From Tubiluchus corallicola (Eukaryota; Priapulida; Priapulimorpha; Priapulimorphida; Tubiluchidae), in NCBI GenBank assembly GCA_030141605.1, contig JAQGDQ010001186.1, positions 1 through 56,811 on the forward strand: 56,811 nt of DNA, in the 5' to 3' direction. Below the pieces are notes generated by a model that had not been told where the DNA came from, did not search any database, and saw nothing but the letters and a program-made list of their open reading frames with translations. Below are positions 21,301 to 31,769 of this stretch, one piece after another (positions within the stretch are counted from its first letter, which is position 1; each line of letters opens with the position of its first letter). The translations under genes were made by a program, and so were the position numbers.

Positions 21301-22965
21301 TACTTTGAATCATCATGAGTACTGTTTGTAAACAGTGTTCCCTCACGTATCGCGGGTGTTCTGTTCCAGGCCCACACGTGATAAGTGAATTTCCGCGAAG
21401 TAGGAACGCTATACTTATTTTAGTAGTTATACATTATTTTAAGTCTTTATAAGTCCTCCCCACACTCTTACACATAATCCTTTCCCATTCCCTTAACAAC
21501 TTTTCCCATACAGTACATGTATCTTTTAAAAAATTGTGTGTCGTGTACAATCTCATGTCGGCAAGTAGCATCTCAAGCGGGCGCAAGTACTACATTTCGT
21601 TTTTGGTATGTATTCATCCGCTGAATAAATACACTATTTACTGTAAATGGCAATGATTTATAATATTCTTTTAATGTTGGAATTAATATTTTTAAAATAT
21701 TTTTATACATTTTGTGATTTTTTTATGCAAAATTCATCAAATCTATACATTACTGTACAATACGTACTACGCATGTGCAAAAATACTTTAGACGGAGTAC
21801 CGCGAAACAGCGGAAACACCGCGATGAATATTTTACATTAATATTTTTGAAAACCCGTGAAGCAGCGAGTCGGTGATAAGCAAACAGCAAAGTAGCGAGG
21901 GAACACTGTATAAAAAAAGCCAACATAGGCTGCTCGTAATTAAATTATTAAATCAGATCTAATCTCCGTACAACAGCTATTGAACTTTAATCAGTCACAC
22001 AATCAGGCATTTTCTCAATTCGAACATTTGTTGCTTGGTTACCGATACTACCTCACAGTCCATTAATATGTATTTTAACTTTTCTGGTCCCCCGCCGAAA
22101 GCTGCGTGTCCCGACTTTTCGTACGCTGCCCAAATGTTGCTGGCTATAGCTGCAGTGACTTTAGCTTCCTTGTTGTCATAGCCGGAGTAGGCTAAAAGAG
22201 CTCCCTCGTTGTTTAGCAACCTACAAATCACAAAAATATTTGTGCAAAAACAGACAAGGACAAACTTTACAAATGTGAAGAGCTGTGTTTAATAGTCCAA
22301 GAGTTTTCAACCTATTTTCCGTAACCTGACCTACTTTCCTGACCTGCGGATCAGACCATTGACCAGTACCCCATTGCAGAATTTACTCTATACATGTATA
22401 TAATAAAGTAAATATAGAATGGTCATATATTAAGACTAAATTTGCGTGGCAACAGATTTCAATTATTAACGAAATTTTAATGTAAATAGAACGGAACTTT
22501 CAAAAGACAATGTGACAGCAACTAGGCTTGTAGGAGTATACATATGAGCTGCTGCAAACTATTTTATCTGAGACATGAGAACAATACGTGATACGTCGGC
22601 AGGTCTCCCCATTTACCACAGCACCACACACCGCTTAGAATTGTAGCGCCACAGCGAGTTAGTATGCGGCACTGTGGTACACAGTTATATAGAGCCAGCA
22701 CAAGTGTCCCACGTTGTGTTACTATTCCCTTGCAATAGTGTACAGATTGGTCATACATTTTTTTCTTGTCTATTCTGTCCCAACTAAATTGTTTCAAATT
22801 TTCAGAGTAATTTTAGTTGTAAATGCAGCGAAAAAATGTCCACAAACAAGCAACAGAGCAATAAAAACCCTAGAGGTCAAATTGGGGCAATACTTACAAC
22901 GTACTATGAACTCCTCCAGTATTAGCTTGACTCAAAACTTGTGTTAACGCCTTTGGCTTTAGCAT
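18295..22965 (-). CDS. LAMTOR2: LAMTOR2 (p14/ROBLD3), Ragulator roadblock subunit
   Basis: LAMTOR2 pairs with LAMTOR3 in the Ragulator complex on the late endosome/lysosome surface, where it helps anchor the Rag GTPases that recruit mTORC1 and scaffolds MEK1-ERK signalling. Four minus-strand exons join in frame: 22898-22965, 22052-22220, 19560-19649 and 18295-18351, giving 127 residues against 125 in human. The protein is one roadblock/LC7 domain: [87 protein letters not shown] and [10 protein letters not shown] all fit the family. The start is the family's own N-terminus. The second intron (19650-22051) is swollen by DNA-element and LINE remnants. The gene is divergent from DEPDC5 and convergent with TWNK. 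Identification is secure. Confidence 0.96.
19255..19470. repeat. Dispersed repeat E, copy 1
   Basis: It shares GTAACGCTGTATAAAAC, GCGATGACCGTTAG and AGTCGGTGACATTTTACCA with 38160-38500. It is non-coding, in the last LAMTOR2 intron. The rest of that intron (18352-19254) shows no feature I recognise. Confidence 0.65.
19560..19649 (-). CDS. LAMTOR2: LAMTOR2 exon 3
   Basis: Thirty codons between acceptor TTTCCAG and donor [26 protein letters not shown] then [10 protein letters not shown], almost identical to human EGRVAITRVANLLLCMYAKE and TVGFGMLKAK. Phase 0 at both ends. Confidence 0.95.
19871..20332. mobile_element. Tigger/pogo-like MITE (TACAGTCAACC ends)
   Basis: Left end TACAGTCAACCTCGGATATA and right end GGGTTGACTGTA are inverted. 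CCCTTATATCC and CCTTATA motifs recur near both ends. It is about 460 bp, inside LAMTOR2 intron 2. A reversed fragment of its left end lies at 21130-21236. Confidence 0.7.
20624..20869 (+). pseudogene. LINE-type reverse-transcriptase C-terminal remnant
   Basis: The frame holds [20 protein letters not shown], a zinc-knuckle-like C-x2-C...H-x4-C motif typical of the C-terminal end of non-LTR retrotransposon ORF2. The following KTTKRSAL tail is short. No reverse transcriptase or endonuclease domain is present around it, so this is a truncated fossil in LAMTOR2 intron 2. Confidence 0.55.
21130..21236. mobile_element. Reversed terminal fragment of the TACAGTCAACC element
   Basis: The reverse complement matches 19871-19980 (CCAGTCCGGAGGTGTCCCTT against its partner, ending GGTTGACTGTA). 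No other end is present nearby. Confidence 0.65.
21333..21908. mobile_element. Tigger-like MITE with CAGTGTTCCCTC ends
   Basis: CAGTGTTCCCTCACGTATCG on the left mirrors TAGCGAGGGAACACTG on the right. Such ends are typical of TcMar-Tigger elements. It is 576 bp long with no transposase domain, in LAMTOR2 intron 2. Confidence 0.75.
22052..22220 (-). CDS. LAMTOR2: LAMTOR2 exon 2
   Basis: The acceptor GTAG precedes G at 22220, which completes the leucine codon split with exon 1. The peptide has [35 protein letters not shown] and LKYILMDCE. The donor is GAG|GTAGTA; the alternative GTGAGG four bases earlier would break the frame with exon 3. Confidence 0.94.
22898..22965 (-). CDS. LAMTOR2: LAMTOR2 exon 1 with start codon
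   Basis: ATG at 22965-22963 begins [19 protein letters not shown], which equals the human N-terminus [19 protein letters not shown] save one residue. The donor is GTAAGTA, ending phase 2. Confidence 0.95.
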
Positions 22966-24770
22966 TGTTGGTTTCAAAGAATGGAAGTCTTTACAATGAC
23001 ATCAGGACCTAGAGTAACACAGTTCAATAACAACAATAAGGATAAAAAGTAAACCGCATATGAGTCAACACTCAATAGCTTTTGAATCGGCAACTTTTAA
23101 TATTAGTAAATCTATTAATAATTTTAGTAACACTACAGAAGTTGACACTTGACGGATCTTTATTTATCGCTTGTCGAAAACAATAACAGATATCTTTAAA
23201 ACTGTTCTAGTAAGTTTAGCTTCATAATGCGCGATATCCCATATTGGCTGTCAACTTGTGCAAAAAGTTATTTTCTGTAACTTTAGCCAGTTACTGATTT
23301 GCTGGCTCAGTGGTTCGAAATGTTTATTATGATGTCGTTCTCTTAGTCATGCTTAAAAAGCTAAATGCTATCTAGATTACCGTAAATCTTACTAGATAGT
23401 GCGCTAAAGATAGATAGATAGTGCCTTTTGTCGAGTGATTAGGCTACCTGAAAATTCTTGTTGAATACCTTTTGTAGGAGTTCATTTTCATTCTCTTCTG
23501 CGTGATTTTTCTATAAACAGATAGATATTCTTGTTATAATTTTAATTAAAAGGTGGCTGATTTACTAGCCTTTAGGGTTTTTTCGTCACCCTTTCTCTAA
23601 TAATACTAGCAATTTATTTTTGCTACGTAATTGTTTTTGCGTGTATTACAAGAGATAAATGAAATTATCCCTCTATCTATCTAGATCGACTTACAGGCTT
23701 CACCCTGTTGATCTTGGCTAATCTGAGAGTTCTTCATGCAAACAGAGTGTCACTTTATCTGTAATTATGGAATAATAAAATTATTTGTGTAAAAATTATT
23801 AACTTAGTTTAGTTTATTTATTTGCACTTTTTATTTATATAGCATGTGCGTGTAATGACTGATACAGTATTATAAAAAAATAATTGTCTATGATTCTTAT
23901 TAATTGATTCAACCTCAACTTTATAGCTTAATGACATTGTATAAAGTTACTAACAGGAAACACCAAAAACTGCTCAGTATTTGCCAAAATAAACTATTTT
24001 ATTGAAAACAGTAAAGAAGTTTCCTAGTAACAGACTCATTGGTTAAAGGTGATAATGCTGCAGCTGACTTACAACAGGGGAGCTCCGATTGGGCGGAGGC
24101 TAGCGGTTAAGTAGTAATGCCTACGTCACTAGTAGGATGTAACCAGTGTGTGACAGGGGGAGTGTTGCCACAAATGAAGCCATAGTGCTCTTGCAATTAT
24201 AACCTTTTAGCTTTTGGCAACTTACAGAAACTAATATTAGAATTGGTTATTTAAATTATAATGGTTAATCGAAATTATTGTAAATCAAATTTTTGGTCAT
24301 TTAAATTGTAATGTTTTACAGTATTGTGTTTCCCATCATTTGATTGCCAATTACACGCGTCAACAGAATTCAAATAAATTGAGAACGGTGCCAAAATTAA
24401 TTTTATTTAACCCTAGCTATTTAAGGGTGGCTGACTAGATAACCTACGTGTTCTTCGCTGCCCTTCTCCTTTGTTAAATAATATTGCATGTGTTCCTAAT
24501 ACTGTATTTTGATAATTCTTGCAGAGTTAATAAATAAATGAATTGAATTGAATTGAAGAATTAAATAGAAAATTCATTTTTATTTAGATGTCAAATTCTG
24601 AAGAATTTCCATGATAATAAGTACAATATTGTAAGATTGTTACGTATCTTACGGACTGTATTTTATTAAACACGGTTTGCTCACAGATTTTTTTATTTTC
24701 AGGAATCTGAGTTTCAAAAATAAAACGTTTTTATGTCGAATTCATTTGAACTATTCCCATACAAACTGCA
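22966..24770. promoter_or_regulatory. Divergent LAMTOR2-DEPDC5 intergenic region
   Basis: This 1.8 kb gap must hold both promoters. I see short (GATA)n/(CTAT)n stretches near 23400 and 23680, AT-rich sequence and no CACGTG (CLEAR-type) box. A well-formed acceptor TTTTTTTATTTTCAG ends at 24702, 69 bases before the DEPDC5 start. It may mark a 5'-UTR intron or a trans-splicing site. Confidence 0.5.
24701..24702 (+). other. Candidate 3' splice site in the DEPDC5 5' leader
   Basis: The polypyrimidine tract TTTTTTTATTTTC and AG are followed by 68 nt of leader and the start ATG. The upstream leader exon cannot be located from sequence alone. Confidence 0.45.
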
Positions 24771-27700
24771 ATGAAGCTGTATAAATTGCTTGTTCACCAG
24801 AGGAACTTCAGTGACAATGACTTACTCATTAACCCGAAAGAATTTCCTGGCATAGCACTGGGCGATGTGGTGGAAATCTTTCACCAAGATGGCGAGTTCA
24901 GCAGACTGCTGCTGCAAGTGAGTTCTTTAAGCGAGGATTTTCAGCAAAAGGACTGCATCAGCGTAGATCAGTCGATTGCTAATGTGTTTCAGCTTCGCAC
25001 TTACAAAGACGTGCATGTGAACCAGATAAATCCTAAAGACGTAGCGCTGGAATTGTTAGAGCTGACGTTCAAAGATCAATACTTGACTCGATCTGATATG
25101 TGGCGAATGAAACAGCATCTGGTTGGGTCGTGTGTTTACCTTAGCAAAAAGATTGTCTATGCGTCGATGCGCGTGCAAGCGGTTGAAATGTGGGCAAACG
25201 GTGACAAGGTGGCGTGCGGGGTCATTAGCGAAGACACAAAAATAGTGTTTAGGTCAGTGACTGCAATGATTTACCTCTTCATACAGATGAGTTCCGAAAT
25301 GTGGGAATTTGACACTAATGGAGATTTGTACATCGAGAAGGCCGTCGATGGCTTTCTGACTGATTTGGTCGCCAGGTGGAAGAATACTGGAGCCGGACAC
25401 GAAGTGACCATAGTGTTATTCTCACGGACATTCTACCAAGCTGCATCTATAGCAGATTTTCCAGTTGATATACGCGACAGCATTCAGCAGGACCATAACG
25501 GCAGGTTTTACGAAGATTTCTACAGGGTGGTCATTCAGGGTGAAAGGTACGATGATTGGGCACCCACCCTGTACATGTTGAAACGTCTTTTCTCTGAGTA
25601 TCGACGTACAGTGTTGAGGCACCTCGATCCAGTAAGTGGGGAGTTTAATAAGTGCTCTATGCCTAAAGGGTATATAAGCACGGCTGCACAGGGAAACTTC
25701 CTTGAAATGCTGAACATGTCCTTGAACGTTTTTGAAAATCACTGTAAAGATCGTAACTTTGATCGGACCGGACAGTTGTCTGTGATAATTACCGCGGGCG
25801 CAGGCGTGTTTGAGGTAGATCGTGAGCTGAACAATATCACAAAGCAGCGAACAATTGATTATGGAATCGGCAGCGATTTGGTGTGTTTGGGTGAGCAGCC
25901 ATTGCATGCTGTTCCGTTGTTTAAGTTTCATAAAAAAACCAGCAGTACTGTTCTGGCAAATGAGAGTGATGACTACAACATACCTCACTGGCTTAACTGC
26001 AGCTTCTACAGTCGTGAAGAAGTGCAGGTAACTGATGGATTTATCCCACGCCTAAAGTTACCTGAGAGAAAACTTAAGAGGCGTGATGGAGTGTGCGTGG
26101 ATAACACGATGTTTTTAAAGAAATGTTCTCGGGTGCCGCAAGGTGATAGTGCCGACAGTTTTCCCGCCTTGTTCGATTATGACGAATACGATTCGGGCGT
26201 ATTTAAACCTCATAAAACTATTAACTACAAAGAATCAAAAACGTCTTCTCACAGCTTTGTACATACTCTTGAGCCATCCAAAAAAGTAGCACCATCTGCT
26301 GAACAGGTCAGCAAAGAACACGACCCTGCTTTCAAGCGTCAGCGGTACGTTTCTGAAGATTACAGCATGTTTGAGACTCAGCAGTCAAAAGACTCACCCG
26401 TACCCGGCCGAGCATCCGCCATCGAAATCCTACGACGTGCACATGCTAAAGAAATTTTGTCTTCATCAGTAGGAGCTACATTTCCAGTTGCACAACCAAC
26501 AGGTTTTGCTGACCGTCGTCCCTCTTGTTCGACACTAATGGGTTCGGTAGACGACAATGAGGAGATTTCGTTGCAGGAGCGCCGCATCGTTGGCAGTGCC
26601 GGCTCTTACTATGAAGGTCATGGCTTTTCACTTGCTGGCTACAAGCCTCAGAGATCTCTTATAAACCCATTTGCTCCTCTTAATTTGAGTATGAAGGTAA
26701 CATCTAATCGCCGTCGCTGGGTACACTCGTTTCCCACCAGTAAAAGCGGACAAGTGTTAAGTCAGCAGCACCATAAGCTGCCAAAAACGGAACAAGACGA
26801 TGAACTGACAATTCCAGCTCGTCGTGTCCTACAAGCTGGAGAAGCTGTGGTTGAGGCTAGGTTGCATCACCAGCGACATCAGGGTAGTACTGAATCTGAC
26901 AGTCCTCAAAGCACTCTTCACAAAACGTGGAGTTTGACAAGCATTAACAGCACAAGTAGCATTCAAAGTGGAAGACTGAAGTCCGCAGACAAAAGCTTTT
27001 TTGAATCAAATCAAATGAGTGGAAGCATAAATATAAGTACTGGTACTGGAAGTTATCAAGACCACAGTGGCAGTATTTCAAAAGTCGCACGAGGTTCTCT
27101 AAATTTACCATTTGCAACCACTTCCCGCGAGGGAACTCCTATGCCATTGGCTACTTCTGGATCAGGCAGAACTTCCCAACACACTGGCCGTTCATGGGAA
27201 GAGTGGAGTGTTAACACAGAGACCGAGTGGATGCCTGGATTAACAACTGGTGTTGACTGGAAATCCATGAGTGTTCCAGCATGTTTGCCAATCACTACAG
27301 ATTACTGTCCAGATAAGCGGAGCTTACAGAATGATTATGTGGTTTCCGAGTATCAGTTATTGCCTGACACTGACGCTTATACACCATTTGTTGAGGACAA
27401 GCACAAGACTGAACTGGATGTGAGTGTCGTCTTGAAAGAGTTGGTGTCACAGCGTTTACAACAAGGCTTTCAGTTAATACTTCCCCTAAAAGCTCAAAGG
27501 CCTCAGGCGAGCGGAATGACACCTGCTACGCCCACTCCACCGTATGGCTTCGCGAGCACACGTTTAATGGGCATGCCCTATGATGAATCCGAAGAATATC
27601 TCATGAGTATTGGTCGAATTCTTCACAAACTTTCGCTGTCGCCAGGATCTAGTGAAATCATTGTAACCCAGTATAAACCCAGGCATCCATACCCTAATCA

Positions 27701-29597
27701 AAAGTTACGATATCGCTATCAGTTTCGAGTTCCAGACAGCGAAGTGTACGGTATGTCTTGGGTAGAATTTAAACACGAACAGCTCGAAAGCTATAACTGG
27801 AACCATCTGGATAATTATATATGTAATCAGGGCGACAATTATTGCATTTTAAGTGAATCAATGAAGTATTGGCGTTGTCGTTTCATGCTTTTGCCATGCA
27901 ATAATTCAGCGACTAAACAAGCTGCTGAATCTTCAGCAACCTGCGACTTGTACACCGAGAAAACAGTGGAGGAAAAGTTACAATTAATGGATGGGTTTAT
28001 AAGATTTATGGAGATACTAAACAAAATACGTCGACCGGTTCAAGCCCGGAAGCCAAAAATCTCTGAAATACGAGGTACGCCTAGTCCTCTTCTAGTCAAG
28101 TCATCTAATGGCCAAGGATCAACTGATATTGACAGTTTAATCGCACCGAATGCTAATGCTAATAATGAAAGCACAACTTCTGCCCCAACAGAATCAAAAG
28201 AAGGCCCTCCTATAGATACCCCTGAAAAGTTGTCGACTTGTTCGCCAATCGCATCCATATTAGATGCTCTTTGTGACCCCAACGAGGGCATATGTTTTTT
28301 AAAAAGACAGCGCAATTTGCCGGCTGATTGCTTTGTTAGCATTGAAGCTGTTTCATGGATAATGGAATCAGTTGAAAGTGTTCAGAGCGATTTGCAGGCA
28401 AATGAGCTTATGCAGACAATGGTAGACAATGGACTCATATGTCATGCTTCTGGGAATCCTAACCATCCGTTTGTGAACGGTTTCTATTTGTACTTTGTTG
28501 TTAAACACTTTGACATGAGCAAAGGGGGAATCCGATGCAACCCGGAGTTTAGCTTTGACTGGGTAGAAGTCGCTATTAACCCTTCGAGTGCATATTCAAG
28601 CAGCTATAGTGGTCACAGCTCACCCAGACTGATTCGCAAGATAATGTCATCAGATCGTCTGACTGAATTCAGCTCATCTTGGCAGTCTGAAAATAGCTTT
28701 GACAATTTCCAACTTGATAGACAAACACAAATGTTCAAGACTGCACAGATATCCCTAGATGCCGAAAGCAAGAGCGGGCGACGAGAATGGGTAAATGTCA
28801 CCTATAGTAGTAACTACTATATGGACAGGCCATATGAATTAATCTTTGATTGGTTGGTTGCTACTGGTAGCATACTGGGTGAACAGGTTCAGGGATGGGC
28901 ACGAAAGACAAATGCTTGCGGATTTCACTTAATACCTACGCCAATAGATCCATTTGCATTGCCTTGGTCTCCTAGCTCTGATCCTCTAAGAGGCCCCATT
29001 TTTGTTCCACTTAATATTAATTGCTTGCTTGAGGGAAGAAGTTCCCTTTTCCAAGATTTTGATGGACTGGACAACAGCGAAGCCATGTTAACTATGCAAG
29101 AAGATATACTGCACCGATTTGGTTTCCTGCGCTACAGTAGTCCACTCCCTCAAATTGGCACTGGTCCAGATGGAATTGGCTATGAGTATAGTCATGTGAC
29201 CGGAGCCATGTGGGTTTTAATATGTACGGGAGTGCAGCCAAAGTTGGATCGGCATTCTGGTCGTTTTTCTGATCTCGGCGCACATGGACAGTACATTCGT
29301 CGACAGAGAAGTAAACACATGATTCGTAAGACAAGCATTCCCGTGTTGCTGGAAATAGGCTTTCTGTGGTCCTGGAATTTTCTTCTAAACAGAAAATGGA
29401 GGACGAACAACACTGGCGACGAAGCATTTATGGACAAAATGCTAGCAGACTTCCGTGCATTTTGTTCTAATCAAGATAACCGACTGGTTCAGTACTGGAA
29501 CGAGTACTCTTCTCAGTTACAATCTTTGTGTGCAGCTTTAACAATACCTGTATCAACAATTGCTAAAGGTGAAAATGGTCAAAATAGTCAAGTGTGA
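24771..29597 (+). CDS. DEPDC5: DEPDC5/Iml1, GATOR1 complex subunit, single coding exon
   Basis: DEPDC5 with NPRL2 and NPRL3 forms GATOR1, the GTPase-activating complex for RagA/B at the lysosome that turns mTORC1 off when amino acids are scarce. The 1608-residue frame matches human DEPDC5 (about 1600 aa) end to end. The N-terminal domain (about 1-150) has GDVVEIFH, ISVDQSIANVF and LELTFKDQYLTRSDMWRMK. The SABA region (about 155-400) has GVISEDTKIVFRS, EVTIVLFSRTFY, NGRFYEDFYRVV, DLVCLGEQPLHAVPLFK and DDYNIPHWL. A serine-rich, poorly conserved stretch spans about 450-830, and the SHEN region (about 830-1080) has YLMSIGRILHKLSL and YNWNHLDNYIC. The DEP domain lies near 1164-1245 (FVSIEAVSWIM, ASGNPNHPFVNGFYLYFVV), and the C-terminal domain follows (RPYELIFDWLVATGS, ending LVQYWNEYSSQLQ). 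There is no frameshift, stop or intron, although this gene has dozens of introns in vertebrates. It is head to head with LAMTOR2. Confidence 0.97.
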   Translation: MKLYKLLVHQRNFSDNDLLINPKEFPGIALGDVVEIFHQDGEFSRLLLQVSSLSEDFQQKDCISVDQSIANVFQLRTYKDVHVNQINPKDVALELLELTFKDQYLTRSDMWRMKQHLVGSCVYLSKKIVYASMRVQAVEMWANGDKVACGVISEDTKIVFRSVTAMIYLFIQMSSEMWEFDTNGDLYIEKAVDGFLTDLVARWKNTGAGHEVTIVLFSRTFYQAASIADFPVDIRDSIQQDHNGRFYEDFYRVVIQGERYDDWAPTLYMLKRLFSEYRRTVLRHLDPVSGEFNKCSMPKGYISTAAQGNFLEMLNMSLNVFENHCKDRNFDRTGQLSVIITAGAGVFEVDRELNNITKQRTIDYGIGSDLVCLGEQPLHAVPLFKFHKKTSSTVLANESDDYNIPHWLNCSFYSREEVQVTDGFIPRLKLPERKLKRRDGVCVDNTMFLKKCSRVPQGDSADSFPALFDYDEYDSGVFKPHKTINYKESKTSSHSFVHTLEPSKKVAPSAEQVSKEHDPAFKRQRYVSEDYSMFETQQSKDSPVPGRASAIEILRRAHAKEILSSSVGATFPVAQPTGFADRRPSCSTLMGSVDDNEEISLQERRIVGSAGSYYEGHGFSLAGYKPQRSLINPFAPLNLSMKVTSNRRRWVHSFPTSKSGQVLSQQHHKLPKTEQDDELTIPARRVLQAGEAVVEARLHHQRHQGSTESDSPQSTLHKTWSLTSINSTSSIQSGRLKSADKSFFESNQMSGSINISTGTGSYQDHSGSISKVARGSLNLPFATTSREGTPMPLATSGSGRTSQHTGRSWEEWSVNTETEWMPGLTTGVDWKSMSVPACLPITTDYCPDKRSLQNDYVVSEYQLLPDTDAYTPFVEDKHKTELDVSVVLKELVSQRLQQGFQLILPLKAQRPQASGMTPATPTPPYGFASTRLMGMPYDESEEYLMSIGRILHKLSLSPGSSEIIVTQYKPRHPYPNQKLRYRYQFRVPDSEVYGMSWVEFKHEQLESYNWNHLDNYICNQGDNYCILSESMKYWRCRFMLLPCNNSATKQAAESSATCDLYTEKTVEEKLQLMDGFIRFMEILNKIRRPVQARKPKISEIRGTPSPLLVKSSNGQGSTDIDSLIAPNANANNESTTSAPTESKEGPPIDTPEKLSTCSPIASILDALCDPNEGICFLKRQRNLPADCFVSIEAVSWIMESVESVQSDLQANELMQTMVDNGLICHASGNPNHPFVNGFYLYFVVKHFDMSKGGIRCNPEFSFDWVEVAINPSSAYSSSYSGHSSPRLIRKIMSSDRLTEFSSSWQSENSFDNFQLDRQTQMFKTAQISLDAESKSGRREWVNVTYSSNYYMDRPYELIFDWLVATGSILGEQVQGWARKTNACGFHLIPTPIDPFALPWSPSSDPLRGPIFVPLNINCLLEGRSSLFQDFDGLDNSEAMLTMQEDILHRFGFLRYSSPLPQIGTGPDGIGYEYSHVTGAMWVLICTGVQPKLDRHSGRFSDLGAHGQYIRRQRSKHMIRKTSIPVLLEIGFLWSWNFLLNRKWRTNNTGDEAFMDKMLADFRAFCSNQDNRLVQYWNEYSSQLQSLCAALTIPVSTIAKGENGQNSQV

Positions 29598-29602
29598 TAG
29601 TT

Positions 29603-29633
29603 AATAAAGTTCAAACTACTAGTATAGTTTGAA
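29603..29633 (+). promoter_or_regulatory. Poly(A) signal and hairpin after DEPDC5
   Basis: AATAAA lies at 29603-29608, five bases after the stop codon. A perfect 9-bp stem, TTCAAACTA (29610-29618) with TAGTTTGAA (29625-29633), follows with a 6-nt loop. A very short 3' UTR is possible, but other signals further on cannot be excluded. Confidence 0.45.
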
Positions 29634-29657
29634 ATTGTCATAGGCTGTCAGTAATTA

Positions 29658-30140
29658 CCGTATTTTCCCGTGTATAAGAGACCCTTTTTTGCTCAGAATT
29701 TTCACTTTAAAAATAGGGGGTCTCTTATACATGGGAGTAAGTCTTTTCAATAAGATGCATAAATTGTGACGCTAATGATTTTAAAGAAATAAGTGCTGTA
29801 CAACTGTTTTATTTCGAATAATTATAGTTTCCTTTCAATAAATCTTCTCCATGTCTAAATTCTAATGATAAAATTAATGTACCGGGTAAGTTATTACTTC
29901 TTTAAATGTCAAAAGAGGACAATGCCATTTTTGAGCAGAGTGACTCCTCTGATGATGAACTGGCTGGAATTGCTGAAGGTCTGACTCCAGTTGATATTTT
30001 TGATGAGAGTGATGAGGAATTTAATGATTTCTATGATGAATAAAGTTATTCATTACCAAAAAACTTTTTTCCAGAATTTTTGCCTAAAAATTGAAGGGGT
30101 CTCTTATACACAAGGGTCTCTTATACATGGGAAAATACGG
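29658..30140 (+). mobile_element. pogo/Tigger-like element with TA target duplication
   Basis: CCGTATTTTCCCGTGTATAA and the inverted TTATACATGGGAAAATACGG are its ends; TA flanks both sides. A second, internal GGGTCTCTTATACA repeat lies near each end. It is 483 bp long. Inside, 29906-30043 encodes a small acidic peptide that looks like the tail of a pogo-type transposase. Confidence 0.75.
29906..30043 (+). pseudogene. Acidic C-terminal remnant of a pogo-like transposase
   Basis: The 45-residue frame is rich in D and E (SDSSDDELAGIAEG, FDESDEEFNDFYDE) and ends in TAA. Transposases of the pogo/Tigger group end in similar acidic tails. The DDE catalytic core is missing, so this is a deletion derivative. 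Confidence 0.5.
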
Positions 30141-31769
30141 TATTAGTATTTTGAGAAATTTAAAATCTGTGACTTGTATTAGTTTTTTATTGTTACGGAC
30201 TTTTCACTGTGATAAAAATAAATTTTAATGTAGTTATGAGTTTGCCATAAGAAACCATTTTTTGTTTGCATAAAAATCTGATGTGCATATCTTCGGACAT
30301 TGTTTCATAAATCTTTCTATTGCAAAAATATTTATTAAAACCACAGTCATGATTATTTTATTTCATTAAAAAAATAGTGACATTAAAATACAATTGTGAT
30401 TCTTGCACTTTGTTCATGCATTTTGTGTATTTTTGAAGATAGGACTCAAAATCAAAAATCCAGGATAAAAATCTCGTCCGCACATCAGTTGTATCGACAC
30501 ACGTTTTCCGTGTGTTATTGTTACATTTAAATTTCAGTGACTGCTCATGTATAAGTCTTTTGAACTATGTATTATCATGACAGCTCTGAAGTACTTAAAG
30601 TTTGCTAAGGTTGGTGGCAAGCAAATTATTCCATTCATTCACTCTTACAGTAAAATGAATATTTACGTATGTCGACTGTCGCGATGTGGCTGCTGTTTGA
30701 AATGCATTAATAAAATTATTATTAATGCAGCTGTATTAATGCTAATTGCATGCTGTTTCAATCTTTGTAATGATAAAGAACGTACGTGATTGAAGTGTGG
30801 AAATTATTTGGATCTTTATTTTTGGGTTTCGAATCGAAATCGAACTAAAAAACTTGTTCGGATGATCGAACTCGAATGTTCGATGCTCACCCCTATCCGG
30901 CATGCAGTATGCAGAAATGTATAAAAAATTAATATTGTTGTAACTATTTCGGTATTAATGCTTAATCAGTACATATGCAAATAGCAAACTAGTTTCAGTA
31001 CAATAAATTTCTAACTACATACATTAACCAACAATTTGAACTTTCAAGAACTATAAAACTGAAAATTACTTTTTTTAAAAATACAGGATTTCTATGAACT
31101 CGATTAACCCATAATCACGACAGTATACTAAGTCACTGAGCACAATTATAAATTAACGAATTAATTATATGACCAAGTGGCACAGTGTTTCCAGGGATGT
31201 TCATAAAGAGCTGTCATATTGCTGTTTGTGGATGCATGTCATGTCGTTTCTTAAACTTGAACGACGTATAGCTATAAAATTAATTTTTAAGCAAATTATG
31301 AGTTCAGCATTCTTATTCTTGATTTTAGAAGTGAATGTAGTACAGCCGAAAGCGTACTGCACAGCGACGCGAAGCTGTATGTATATAATGGATTAACGAG
31401 AAAAAATGATTATTTAGTTTTTTATAACGGTACTAGTACTACAAAAAAATGAAATTAACGAATACAGTTGGCTTATACTATAGGTCATTAGCATACTTAT
31501 TCCGAGAACAAGTAGTATTAGTAATTCCTGATATTATAATAATGCTTATCTTGACTTGTTACCACACACTGTTGTGTTTAACGGCATCATTTCCAACATT
31601 TTTTTTTGAAAATCGGTTTGTCAACGCTTCCTCATCATTTCTTGCTGATGAAACTTTAGAAAGTGCACACATCACAACACTGTATAACAACGTCTTCTAT
31701 GGATCCCACTTGATGTAACACTTCAACCGCTAAAAGCTGTAAAACGTTTTTAAACATACAAAAACTGAA

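Noticed and set aside
25422-25988. 188-codon antisense frame inside DEPDC5
   Set aside because: It mirrors a highly conserved part of DEPDC5 (SABA region) and has no recognisable domain of its own.
30547-31718. Three short frames (75-89 codons) between DEPDC5 and VPS16
   Set aside because: No family resemblance, AT-rich codon content and no splice or promoter context; probably chance.
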